DNA of 64,000 bases, from assembly GCF_002394865.1 (NCBI RefSeq), contig NZ_DGUZ01000023.1, forward strand, positions 155,873 through 219,872, in the 5' to 3' direction. Positions 1 through 7,499 of this stretch are shown here, in pieces. The position numbers were made by a program, and so were the translations under genes. This DNA comes from Fibrobacter sp. UBA4297 (lineage in GTDB: Bacteria > Fibrobacterota > Fibrobacteria > Fibrobacterales > Fibrobacteraceae). The notes beneath the pieces are model-generated. The model saw nothing but the letters and a program-made list of their open reading frames with translations, ran no database searches and was not told the origin of the DNA. Numbering within the stretch: the first letter of the stretch is position 1; each line of letters begins with the position of its first letter.

Positions 1-264
1 ACCTACATCATCAAAAACAAAGGACTAAATAACTCTAATGAAAAATTGCCTCAAGATATAGATTTGAAAGTTTTTCAGAACGGGAAAGTAATTGCCCAAT
101 CACAAAGCTACAATAACGCATTTGAAGTCGTTGATTTCACGCCCAAAACAAATGGAGATTTAACCATCGAAATTCATCGTTGGCGTAACACGCAAAATCA
201 ATCTAGCACATATATGCCTCCCGAAAAAGTCATTCTTGGCTATTCATTGTGGGTTGACAGGTAA
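1..264 (+). CDS. C-terminal end of a probably exported protein (cut by window start)
   Basis: The frame is open from the first base, so this is the last 87 residues of a longer protein that starts outside the window. The piece alternates short hydrophobic strands with polar turns (for example DLKVFQNGKVIA and LTIEIHRW) and ends GYSLWVDR. This suggests a beta-sandwich tail such as those at the end of secreted enzymes. No catalytic motif is visible and the family cannot be named. A hairpin with a T-run follows directly, so the transcript probably ends here. Confidence 0.6.
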   Translation, partial: TYIIKNKGLNNSNEKLPQDIDLKVFQNGKVIAQSQSYNNAFEVVDFTPKTNGDLTIEIHRWRNTQNQSSTYMPPEKVILGYSLWVDR

Positions 265-286
265 ATACAAGACTTCTCTTTTTTCC

Positions 287-315
287 GCCATGGCTTAAAT
301 GCCTTGGCATTTTTT
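287..315 (+). terminator. Probable rho-independent terminator
   Basis: A 7-bp arm (GCCATGG, 287-293) pairs with CCTTGGC (302-308) with one central mismatch, followed by ATTTTTT. It lies 23 bases after the first gene and ahead of the acyltransferase ATG. It also argues against the acyltransferase starting at the upstream TTG. Confidence 0.6.
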
Positions 316-357
316 ATATTTCACCACCAACACTCCTTTCAACACAAAAATACGAAA

Positions 358-1425
358 ATGAAAAGAATTGAATTCATCGATGTCGCCAAGTTCCTTGCCA
401 TGATTTTAGTCGTGTTCACGCATGGAATCAAGGAATGCAACTTTGTCGCTCTTGTTTTTTCTTTCCATCTGCCCGTATTCTTTGTCTTAAACGGCATGAC
501 CCTAAAGGTCGAAAACCAGACCTTCGGCGATTTCCTTGTAAAGAAGCTCAAGCGTTATATCATTCCCATGTTCGGGCTCGGTTTTCTCTGCGTTCTTTTC
601 GAACTGCTTATCAAGTGGTTGTTAAACCTCCCAATTCCCGAGCACTTTATAATAAAGAGCATCGCAAACCTCATCAATCAAATCAGGACTTTCGCCATCT
701 GGTTTTTGCCGGCATTGTTCTTTACCGACATCATTCTCTTTGGATTCCATCGGCTTTCCAAGGGCAGGCTTTCTATAATGGGAATCCTTTCGCTCTTGGT
801 GCTTGGCATTGGAATCATTTTCAACCTGAATCATAACGTTCCACTTGTCTGGAATTTTGATGCCGCTTTATTCGGAACAATTTTCACTTATACAGGATTC
901 GCATTCCGCCACAAGAAACTTTCGGGATTATACAACTTTCTCACTAAGAAGCGCCTGTGGGCATTCCTTATCGGAACAGCCCTGATGACAGCTACTTATT
1001 TTATCAGCCAATACGTTTATACGAACACCCATTTTCATCTGGAAATGTTCTTCCGCATTTACAAGCCATACTATATAATGATACCCAACGCGATCATCGG
1101 CTCTATCGGGTTCATCCTCATCTGTCGCGGAATCACCAACCCGATTCTAGCAAAACCGGTCGAAATGAATCTCGCTCTGCTGCCGTTTCACCAAGTTTTA
1201 GCATTCCCAATTTTTAGATCTATACTTTTTCCCGAATGGTGGGCAAAAGTCCATATGTTACCAGCAAGCGATTTTCAATATATTCTCTTCGCTACCACGA
1301 TGACTTTATTCTCTATCGCACTAATTGCGGTCATTCACTTTGCAATAAAGTATTCCCCGTTCAGCATCATTGTCAACCAGCCGTTGGCTAGTTTTTATCA
1401 CAGAAAAAAACGCTTACAAGCTTAA
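358..1425 (+). CDS. Acyltransferase family 3 membrane protein
   Basis: A 355-residue polytopic membrane protein of the acyltransferase-3 type, which transfers acyl groups (often acetyl) to sugars or other cell-surface molecules. The N-terminus KRIEFIDVAKFLAMILVVFTHG carries the usual family opening, with the conserved His after the first membrane segment. About ten hydrophobic segments follow. The ATG at 358 is chosen because the upstream in-frame TTG (304) lies inside a terminator hairpin and gives a non-conserved leader. The 3' end overlaps the convergent aminopeptidase by 38 bases. The substrate cannot be told from sequence. Confidence 0.85.
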   Translation: MKRIEFIDVAKFLAMILVVFTHGIKECNFVALVFSFHLPVFFVLNGMTLKVENQTFGDFLVKKLKRYIIPMFGLGFLCVLFELLIKWLLNLPIPEHFIIKSIANLINQIRTFAIWFLPALFFTDIILFGFHRLSKGRLSIMGILSLLVLGIGIIFNLNHNVPLVWNFDAALFGTIFTYTGFAFRHKKLSGLYNFLTKKRLWAFLIGTALMTATYFISQYVYTNTHFHLEMFFRIYKPYYIMIPNAIIGSIGFILICRGITNPILAKPVEMNLALLPFHQVLAFPIFRSILFPEWWAKVHMLPASDFQYILFATTMTLFSIALIAVIHFAIKYSPFSIIVNQPLASFYHRKKRLQA

Positions 1426-2743
1426 TCATATCCGCGTGGTCGCTTGCTGCCATCATCTCGCGGATGCTGTGCATGCTAAGCATGGGCTCGCCAATATCGA
1501 CTGTCGGGATTCCGAGATTTGCAGAAACCGTAGGGCCGACCGTCGAGCCGCAAGGCATGTCGTTTCGCATAATGAAAACTTGAAGTGGGATTCCCGCTTT
1601 TTCACAAAGCAAACGGAATTGCGCAGAACTCATCAAGTCGCTTGCGTAACGCTTTTGCGCATTTGTCTTGAGCACAATGCCCTTGCCCAACAGCGGCGCA
1701 TGATTCGGCTCGTGCTTTTCCGTGTGGTTCGGATGCTCGGCGTGGGCCATGTCGATAGAGAGCGCGAGGGACTCTGCAAGGTACGAAGTAAGAGGTCGGG
1801 CATGTCCCTTTGATGTAAAGGTTTCATGGATCCTATCGGGGCTTTGCCCCTCCAGGATGACATCCCTAGCATTGTCATTCTGAAGCGAAGCGATAGAATC
1901 CAATACACTTTTCAAGAAGTTGCCGGCAGCACCTTCGCGGGTATTGGAACCGACTTCTTCGTTGTTGAAGAAACACGCCACAAGGCAATCATTCTCAGCG
2001 GATGTCGCAGACACCATCGCTTCGGCAATGGCATGGCAGCTGCTCAAATTATCAAGCCTTCCAGAATAAATCCATTCGTCGTTAAAGCCGCCACGATTTG
2101 CAGGCTGAGCATCAAACAACTGCACATCAAAATCAATCAAACGAGCCCCCGCCGGGAGCTCCTTTTCAAGCGCCTTCACAAACAAGTTCTTGCGGTTTTC
2201 AGAAACATTACTTTCCGAGGCTCCCGCCCACAGCGCATTAAAATCTATCTGCGGATTCACCTTAAGGCCGTCTTGATTCACACCACGGTTCAGGTGGACT
2301 GCCAACTGCGGAATCCTGAAAAGTTTTTCACCACGAAACAGTTTTGTTTTGAGCGTCATGGACTTGTCCGCCGAATCTACGTACGCAAGCATCCCTGCAT
2401 AGCCAAGGTCGCGGTCGAGCCAACTCGTAAAAAGCGGAGAGCCGTAGACCTCCGTATGGAGCGTACACACTCCCGCATTCATGCCATCCGGATTCGGGGA
2501 AATCTTGAGCGTCGGGAAGTCCGTATGCGCAAGCGCAATCCTGAACTTTGACGTATCACACCACTTTTTCGGCGTACGGAACGCAATCACCGAAGCCCCT
2601 CGGCACACGAAATAAGCTTTTGCAGGTTCGAGATTTGCACCAAGTTCAATTTCAGCAAAAGAATTGGCCTTAAAAAACGACTTCAAAGCGTCTACGGTAT
2701 GGTACGGCGTTACGGCAGTATTCAAAAAATCAAAAAATTCCAT
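1388..2743 (-). CDS. apeB: M18 family metallo-aminopeptidase
   Basis: A 451-residue cytosolic zinc aminopeptidase of family M18 (aspartyl aminopeptidase/ApeB type), which removes N-terminal residues from peptides. Metal-binding motifs are present: AHTDFPTLKI near the start, NNEEVGSNTREGA in the middle, DMAHAEHPNH, and a His in the C-terminal part. The ATG at 2743 has a GAGGA ribosome site; the in-frame TTG at 2773 is less likely. Between SVLDSIAS and the DMAHAEHP motif lies a segment of about 25 residues (DSIASLQNDNARDV... DRIHETF) encoded by a palindromic repeat pair like those found in the spacers of this window. The reading frame is kept through it. Confidence 0.85.
   Translation of the reverse strand: MEFFDFLNTAVTPYHTVDALKSFFKANSFAEIELGANLEPAKAYFVCRGASVIAFRTPKKWCDTSKFRIALAHTDFPTLKISPNPDGMNAGVCTLHTEVYGSPLFTSWLDRDLGYAGMLAYVDSADKSMTLKTKLFRGEKLFRIPQLAVHLNRGVNQDGLKVNPQIDFNALWAGASESNVSENRKNLFVKALEKELPAGARLIDFDVQLFDAQPANRGGFNDEWIYSGRLDNLSSCHAIAEAMVSATSAENDCLVACFFNNEEVGSNTREGAAGNFLKSVLDSIASLQNDNARDVILEGQSPDRIHETFTSKGHARPLTSYLAESLALSIDMAHAEHPNHTEKHEPNHAPLLGKGIVLKTNAQKRYASDLMSSAQFRLLCEKAGIPLQVFIMRNDMPCGSTVGPTVSANLGIPTVDIGEPMLSMHSIREMMAASDHADMIKLVSVFFCDKN
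1828..1901. repeat. Inverted pair of type B palindromic repeats inside the M18 gene
   Basis: One unit reads GGATCCTATCGGGG then a short loop and CCAGGATGAC (1828-1861). A second unit in opposite orientation (1874-1901) ends GCGATAGAATCC. Both match the intergenic type B pattern (GGATCCT..CG ... TCAGGATGAC) seen at 23247, 43058 and 43149. The pair is translated in frame within the M18 aminopeptidase. Confidence 0.75.
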
Positions 2744-2809
2744 ATTTCCTCGAAAAAAATCAATTAAATTCAATTTGACAATATAATCTATTTATATTTC
2801 ACGAAAGCA

Positions 2810-3820
2810 ATGGCATTTCAAAAGATAAAACAGATTAACTGGATGGAAATGTCCGGCCTTTTGGTCGGCGTCATTAGCACTGTTGCCGTCATGATTTTTT
2901 CGTTGGTGCTTTACCATTACCTTTACGACAAAACCTACGGTATCACCAAGGAAAAATACAAGCTTTACAGTACATTCGAAAAGGCGCTAGGCCTTAAAAA
3001 GGGAACGAGCGTACAAATCAACGGTGTCGATGTCGGACAAGTAACCAACGTATCGATTGAACAAGATAATACAGGAGCCATGTCCGATAGCGTGCTCATG
3101 GAATTCACCATCGAAAAGAAATACCAGAATCTCATCACAGACAGCGCTAAAGCTTTTGCCATCCGCGACCAGAACCTGATTTCGTCCCGAGTCATCAATA
3201 TCGATATTAAAAAGAAAAAGGGCCGCGTTCTCGAAGACAACGACACCTTAGCGGCAGGCAAGGCTCAAGATATCGAAACCGTCATTGAAACAGCAAACCA
3301 ACTTTTGGGCCGTGTGAACCGCCTTGTGGACGCCGCCGACGAACTCGTGACAATGGCTCTCGATACAGGAACGACCATGGGTGCATTGTTCGGTTCCCGT
3401 GCCCTTTACGACAACTTAAACCGCCAGCTTTACCGACTTGACGAAATCACATTCCTTGGCAAGAACGTGCTGAAGAAGACATCCTTCTTGCTTGATACGA
3501 TGAAGACGGACGTTCCGACACTTATTAGTCGCGCGAACGAAGTCACAAACAACGTAGGAAACTTGCTTGATGACTTCAAGCCGCTGCCGGGCCAAGTCAC
3601 CTCGCTTTTGAACTCCATGGATTCCACCGTCGGACGCGTAGACAATCTTGTCACCAATTTCGGTACAGTCACGACCGGCCTGCAAGACTTCATGAACACG
3701 ACAGAAAACACATTGCAGAGTGCTGACGACTTGATTAACGGCATGTCCAAGATGTGGCTTTTCAGAAGCAATATTCCAAAGCATGATTCCGTTCCCTTTG
3801 TCGTGGAGACTCTATGGTAA
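2810..3820 (+). CDS. MlaD/MCE-domain protein (lipid-transport substrate-binding component)
   Basis: A 336-residue protein with one N-terminal membrane helix (about residues 14-38) and an MCE domain after it (about 45-120), including GTSVQINGVDVGQVTNVSIEQ, typical of MlaD-like components of lipid-transfer ABC systems. The rest is long amphipathic helix (about 160-310) rich in N, L, V and T heptads, as in MCE proteins that make a channel or needle. No MlaE permease or MlaF ATPase is in the window, so partners must be encoded elsewhere. The last 7 bases overlap the next gene, pointing to translational coupling. A TTGACA hexamer at 2775 may be part of its promoter. Confidence 0.8.
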   Translation: MAFQKIKQINWMEMSGLLVGVISTVAVMIFSLVLYHYLYDKTYGITKEKYKLYSTFEKALGLKKGTSVQINGVDVGQVTNVSIEQDNTGAMSDSVLMEFTIEKKYQNLITDSAKAFAIRDQNLISSRVINIDIKKKKGRVLEDNDTLAAGKAQDIETVIETANQLLGRVNRLVDAADELVTMALDTGTTMGALFGSRALYDNLNRQLYRLDEITFLGKNVLKKTSFLLDTMKTDVPTLISRANEVTNNVGNLLDDFKPLPGQVTSLLNSMDSTVGRVDNLVTNFGTVTTGLQDFMNTTENTLQSADDLINGMSKMWLFRSNIPKHDSVPFVVETLW

Positions 3821-4596
3821 TGCGCAACGCTATTAAACTTGCGCTTTGCATCGCCTTGAGCGGATTTGCAGCATCATTCGCCTCGGAATCGGGGCAGCTT
3901 GCCGCACGCGCCCAAAAGTCTTTTCACGCAGGAAAATTCGCCAAAGGCTATTCGCAGCTGGAACGCGCCTTGGTCGCAAGCCGCAAAGAAGGGAACCGCC
4001 ACGCCGAAAGCCGTATCATGATTGCCATGGGGCAAATCCGCACCATGAGTCTTGACTTTGAATTGGCGGATTCGCTACTGAGCCATGTCAAAAGCAACTG
4101 GCTGGACGTCTCTACGCGCATCATGCTCGTCAAGGCAAAAGCAGGCCTGAAGAACGCCAAAGAAAACTTTAGCGAAGCCGTTTCACTTTGCGAAAGCGTC
4201 AACGAAAACGAACTCGATAAACTCGACGACCAACTGCAGGGCTCATTTTATTCGGAATGCGCCATCGCATACGCAGGCGCCCGCAATGACGAAAAGGCCA
4301 AACAGGCCCTCAAGATGGTCGCCAAGCGCACTGACGACGATACGGGAATTTATTACTGGACGGATGCCCGCCTAACAGACCTACAAAAGTCAGGCGATGC
4401 CGATGCTCTTTACCGCAAGGCAGAAGCCAAGTCGGTCGAAGCGAACACGCCCTACACCACCGCAAACATCCTTTACCACCGCGCAAAGAACCTCAGCAAA
4501 GCAGATCCAGCCGAATCCAAGGAACTGTTCAACCGCTGCAAAACAGCATTCGAGCTGATGGGACTCCCCAAGAACGCGGAACGCTGCGGGAAGTAA
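3814..4596 (+). CDS. Exported helical-repeat (TPR-like) protein of unknown function
   Basis: A 260-residue protein with a Sec signal peptide (RNAIKLALCIALSGFAASFASES). The mature part is helical with TPR-like pairs (GKFAKGYSQLERALVASRK, NDEKAKQALKMVAKR, CKTAFELMGLPKNAERC). It overlaps the upstream MCE gene (ATGGTAATG); a GGAG ribosome site sits 5 bases before the first ATG. The coupling suggests a periplasmic partner of the MCE protein, but that is inference; no known family is recognised. Confidence 0.7.
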   Translation: MVMRNAIKLALCIALSGFAASFASESGQLAARAQKSFHAGKFAKGYSQLERALVASRKEGNRHAESRIMIAMGQIRTMSLDFELADSLLSHVKSNWLDVSTRIMLVKAKAGLKNAKENFSEAVSLCESVNENELDKLDDQLQGSFYSECAIAYAGARNDEKAKQALKMVAKRTDDDTGIYYWTDARLTDLQKSGDADALYRKAEAKSVEANTPYTTANILYHRAKNLSKADPAESKELFNRCKTAFELMGLPKNAERCGK

Positions 4597-4727
4597 TTCT
4601 CGCCATCCCCAAAACTGGTAATTCACGAACTCGTCATCCAGAAACCCGTAAGGGTTGATGGATTTAGAGGCATTTTCATTAAGCAATGCTTCTTTTGTAA
4701 GAAAGAAATATTAAGATTTTTATCCTT

Positions 4728-4756
4728 TTTACAAAAAAATTATCTATGTGTATTAC
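4728..4756 (+). promoter_or_regulatory. Candidate promoter of the HNH-like gene
   Basis: TTTACA (4728-4733), 17-base spacer, TATTAC (4751-4756), 26 bases ahead of the HNH-like ATG. The 186-base spacer after the upstream gene otherwise holds only AT-rich sequence and a small weak hairpin near 4645-4660. Confidence 0.45.
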
Positions 4757-4782
4757 ACAAATTAAACGAAAGGAAAAAAAAC

Positions 4783-5586
4783 ATGCCTATATGCGCCTAT
4801 TGCGATCAAAACAAGAAACTTACTCGAGAACATGTTATAGCCCACAAATTTTTATCAAAATACTATCCTGATGGAAAAGGGAAAAACAAACAAGTCGGAT
4901 ATCAAAACAAAACAGAAACAATTTCATCAAATTTTCAAATAGTTAGAGATGTCTGTTCAGATTGCAACGGTATTCATTTATCACAGGTTGATGAATACTT
5001 TTTATCCTTTTACAAAGAAAATTTTGATTTCAAAATAAAAAAGCCCGGACAAACATACACACTATCTTACGACTATAACAAGTTATCAAGATGGCTACTA
5101 AAAACATTATATAATTCAGAAAGAGCAAATAAATACGATTCCACACCAGCTTACCTATACAATTTAAGAAAATACATGTTGGGAGAGCCAAATAACAGTG
5201 ATATGGTATTCGAATTATACTATGAATGTTTAAGCGACCATGAAAAAATTCCCACATCAATAATCTATCGCAATTCGTTAAAAAATGGATTACTAAAAAT
5301 GGGAAACGCAGTTTTTGCATCAAGTACTGGATATCCTAATATCAGATCAAAATATTTTATATCGGGCAACAACGCATTCTTCTTATTTTTCACCAACAAA
5401 AAAGAAATAAAAGATATAGAAGCGTTCGTTTCAGATTTAGATTATTTTCATTGCTTGAAGCTATATAGAATTGATCCTGACAAAAGTGAAATTACATATA
5501 AAGTTTCAGAAAAAACAGCCGTAGATATTGAAAGAAGTTCACTTCAAGGTCCAAAGTCTGTATATCTAGATGGTTATAATTTTTAA
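4783..5586 (+). CDS. HNH-endonuclease-like protein, lone and AT-rich
   Basis: A 267-residue protein. The first 65 residues hold an HNH-type zinc/nuclease pattern: CAYCDQNKKLTREHVIAHKF, then VCSDCNGIH. That is two CxxC pairs around an EHVI core and a terminal N/H, as in McrA-like HNH nucleases. The remaining 200 residues match no family I can name. The ATG has an AAAGGA ribosome site 9 bases upstream. Base composition is clearly more AT-rich than the housekeeping genes on both sides, and it has its own promoter and terminator. This suggests acquired cargo, perhaps a solitary restriction or defence nuclease. No methylase or mobility gene is beside it. Confidence 0.65.
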   Translation: MPICAYCDQNKKLTREHVIAHKFLSKYYPDGKGKNKQVGYQNKTETISSNFQIVRDVCSDCNGIHLSQVDEYFLSFYKENFDFKIKKPGQTYTLSYDYNKLSRWLLKTLYNSERANKYDSTPAYLYNLRKYMLGEPNNSDMVFELYYECLSDHEKIPTSIIYRNSLKNGLLKMGNAVFASSTGYPNIRSKYFISGNNAFFLFFTNKKEIKDIEAFVSDLDYFHCLKLYRIDPDKSEITYKVSEKTAVDIERSSLQGPKSVYLDGYNF

Positions 5587-5624
5587 AATGGCCTTAGCGC
5601 ATTTTCAACCGCAGCATTAGAATC

Positions 5625-5650
5625 CGCAGCGTTTCTAACGCTGCGTTTTT
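5625..5650 (+). terminator. Rho-independent terminator after the HNH-like gene
   Basis: Perfect 9-bp stem CGCAGCGTT / AACGCTGCG with a TCT loop, followed by TTTTT (5646-5650), 39 bases after the stop codon. Confidence 0.85.
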
Positions 5651-5664
5651 CACATCAAGACTTA

Positions 5665-5740
5665 ACTGGGCCCTTCGCCTTGCTCAGGGCGACGAAGTAG
5701 GAAGCGTCAGAATGACGAAGAAGCGTGCGTCAGTGTGACG
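5665..5740. repeat. Degenerate type B palindromic repeat remnant
   Basis: CTGGGCCCTTCGCCTTGCTC followed by AGGGCGACG resembles the type B unit (CTGGATCCTTCG..TTCGCTCAGGATGAC) with changes in both arms. It is followed by further GTCAGAATGACG and GTCAGTGTGACG fragments that run up to the stop codon of the next gene. Confidence 0.5.
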
Positions 5741-6536
5741 CGGTTGCCGTTGTATCTACGGCAGGTTCTTCGACTTTTTTCATGGCAAGGAGGCGGTTGT
5801 AAGCAACAACCGGCGGGATGCGGCCTTCGGCCATGCCATCGACAAGATACTTGACTTTCTGGTAGTTTTCGTCCTTGTCGTAGTCGGCAATCAAGCCCTT
5901 GTAACCGAGGAGCTTGAGAATTTTCACATAAAAGCTTGCACGGAACTTCTTGAAACGCGGTTGCATCACGTCGTTCAAGATAGTTTCAAGCGCAGTCTCG
6001 GTCTGCATGGAGTCGAGTTCAAAGCTGCGGTAAATCGTGCGGATGTGATCGGGAATCGTTGTATCCGGGCTATCGAAATATTTGCGCATCACGTTGGCGG
6101 CTTCGGTCCTGTTGGGGTACGGGCCACGAGCGAGGCGGAGTGCAAAGTAAAGCGAAAGGCGCCAGTTTTCAGGATAGACGCGAGTCGCACGGCGCAATAC
6201 AGAAAAATCGGAAGTATCGGGAGCATCGACGGGAGTCACGCCACCGACAAAGTAATACGGCGTGTAGAATAGCGAATCCAGGCTCGTCGAAAGTTCAGCG
6301 ACATGGCCGAGATACGCATATTCCCTGCCGGTGAGGTAGCTTTCGCCAAGTTCGGTGAGGCCCTTGATCCAGAAGAGCCCTGCTACCGACGCGTCGTGCC
6401 CTGCAGCTACATAGCGAACAGACGAAGCCTTCGGCAAGAAGGATTCGTCAAAGTTCGTGCCAGGAAGCGGCTTTGCGTAATGGAACGCAAGCGCGATGAT
6501 GGCAATAGCGGTTATAATAGCAGCAAGGAAACGCAT
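5730..6536 (-). CDS. Membrane-anchored or exported protein, unknown family
   Basis: A 268-residue protein with an N-terminal hydrophobic segment (residues 2-18) serving as signal or anchor. The body is helical with PENWRLSLYFALRLARGPYPNRTEAANVMRKYF and a later tandem-helix section, consistent with a TPR-like fold facing the periplasm. No catalytic motif is seen. It follows pyrF on the same strand, separated by 75 bases of heptamer repeats, so it may be at the end of that operon. Its stop codon lies in repeat-derived sequence, so the last few residues may be recent. Confidence 0.6.
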   Translation of the reverse strand: MRFLAAIITAIAIIALAFHYAKPLPGTNFDESFLPKASSVRYVAAGHDASVAGLFWIKGLTELGESYLTGREYAYLGHVAELSTSLDSLFYTPYYFVGGVTPVDAPDTSDFSVLRRATRVYPENWRLSLYFALRLARGPYPNRTEAANVMRKYFDSPDTTIPDHIRTIYRSFELDSMQTETALETILNDVMQPRFKKFRASFYVKILKLLGYKGLIADYDKDENYQKVKYLVDGMAEGRIPPVVAYNRLLAMKKVEEPAVDTTATASH

Positions 6537-6540
6537 TGTT

Positions 6541-6616
6541 AGTTGGCAGTTGGCAGAACTTAGAACTTAGAAAACTAAGTTCTAAGAGCGAAGCGAGCTA
6601 AGTTCTAAGTTCTAAA
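6541..6616. repeat. Degenerate 7-bp tandem repeats in spacer
   Basis: The spacer holds AGTTGGC x2, ACTTAGA x2 and CTAAGTT x2 plus CTAAATT, the last two groups being inverted relative to each other so that the region can fold back. Comparable 7-bp periodic sequence occurs at 22372, 34785, 43232 and 49167. Confidence 0.75.
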
Positions 6617-7499
6617 TTAAACAAGCCTCCGCTAAGCGTTCGAGTGCATCGACGCAATCGTTCGCGTAGTTTGCCGGCGTATCGTTACGCTGCCAGGCGA
6701 AGTTCAGGCCACTGCTCGAGTTGAGCACGTGGAACTTGCGCTTGCCGCCACCGTTTGCAATAGCGTTGAGCACGGTCTTTGCATCGCCGCCCTGACCGCC
6801 CGGCACGCCCGGAATGGACACGCCCGGAATGAGGAACGGAATTTCGTGCTTGTGAGCAACAGTATAGGCCGTAATCTTCTCAAGTTCTTCCGGATGGGTT
6901 GCACCAACAACGGCACCAAGGTAGCCCTTGTCAGCATCCCATTCCATAATCTTGTCTGCTACGGAATAGAACGCTTCGGCAACGTCGCGCGGATCGTCAC
7001 TGCGAGTAACAGGCAAATCCTGGAAGTCGTGAGCGCCCTTGTTGCTTGTGCGGAGGAGCACATAGGCACCGTTTTCGCTATCTTCGCGAATGAACGGACC
7101 GACGGAATCGGCACCCATCCACGGAGAGACGGTCACGGCGTCTGCACGGTAAACATCGTAAGCAGCATTGGCGTAGGCGGCACTGGACTTGCCAATGTCA
7201 CCGCGCTTTGCATCCAAGATAACCGGGATGCCAGCACTTCTGTAATCGGCAATGAGCTGCTGCAAAACGAGCATCGACTGCACGCTCACGCATTCGTAAT
7301 AAGCGCTGTTCGGCTTTACGACAGCCGGTTGCACGTTACGCTTGAGGCAGCATTCCAAAATGTCGGAATAGAAGCGCTTGATGCGGTCTTCGGGAGTGCC
7401 TTCGAGCGGAATGAGCTTGAGCACAGGGTCCATGCCCATGCACACCGGGTTACCGCACTTTGCAATACGCTGTTCAAGGCGATCGTAAAAGCACGTCAT
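6612..7499 (-). CDS. pyrF: Orotidine 5'-phosphate decarboxylase, type 2
   Basis: A 295-residue enzyme that converts OMP to UMP, the last step of de novo pyrimidine synthesis. The active-site segment VILDAKRGDIGKSSAAYA with the catalytic Asp/Lys set, the VVKPNSAYYE strand and the length identify the long type 2 subfamily rather than the 230-residue E. coli type. The start codon overlaps the stop of the SpoU methyltransferase gene (TAATG), so the two are translationally coupled in the operon ispA-like/dxs/methyltransferase/pyrF. Confidence 0.93.
   Translation of the reverse strand: MTCFYDRLEQRIAKCGNPVCMGMDPVLKLIPLEGTPEDRIKRFYSDILECCLKRNVQPAVVKPNSAYYECVSVQSMLVLQQLIADYRSAGIPVILDAKRGDIGKSSAAYANAAYDVYRADAVTVSPWMGADSVGPFIREDSENGAYVLLRTSNKGAHDFQDLPVTRSDDPRDVAEAFYSVADKIMEWDADKGYLGAVVGATHPEELEKITAYTVAHKHEIPFLIPGVSIPGVPGGQGGDAKTVLNAIANGGGKRKFHVLNSSSGLNFAWQRNDTPANYANDCVDALERLAEACLI

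Noticed and set aside
304..357. TTG at 304 as the acyltransferase start
   Set aside because: It lies within a terminator hairpin and gives a His-rich leader unlike the family; ATG at 358 fits the conserved start.
4640..4665. Small hairpin (GAAACCCGTAAGGGTTG) as a terminator or riboswitch after the 3814 gene
   Set aside because: Stem of 5 bases with no T-run and no conserved aptamer-like sequence.
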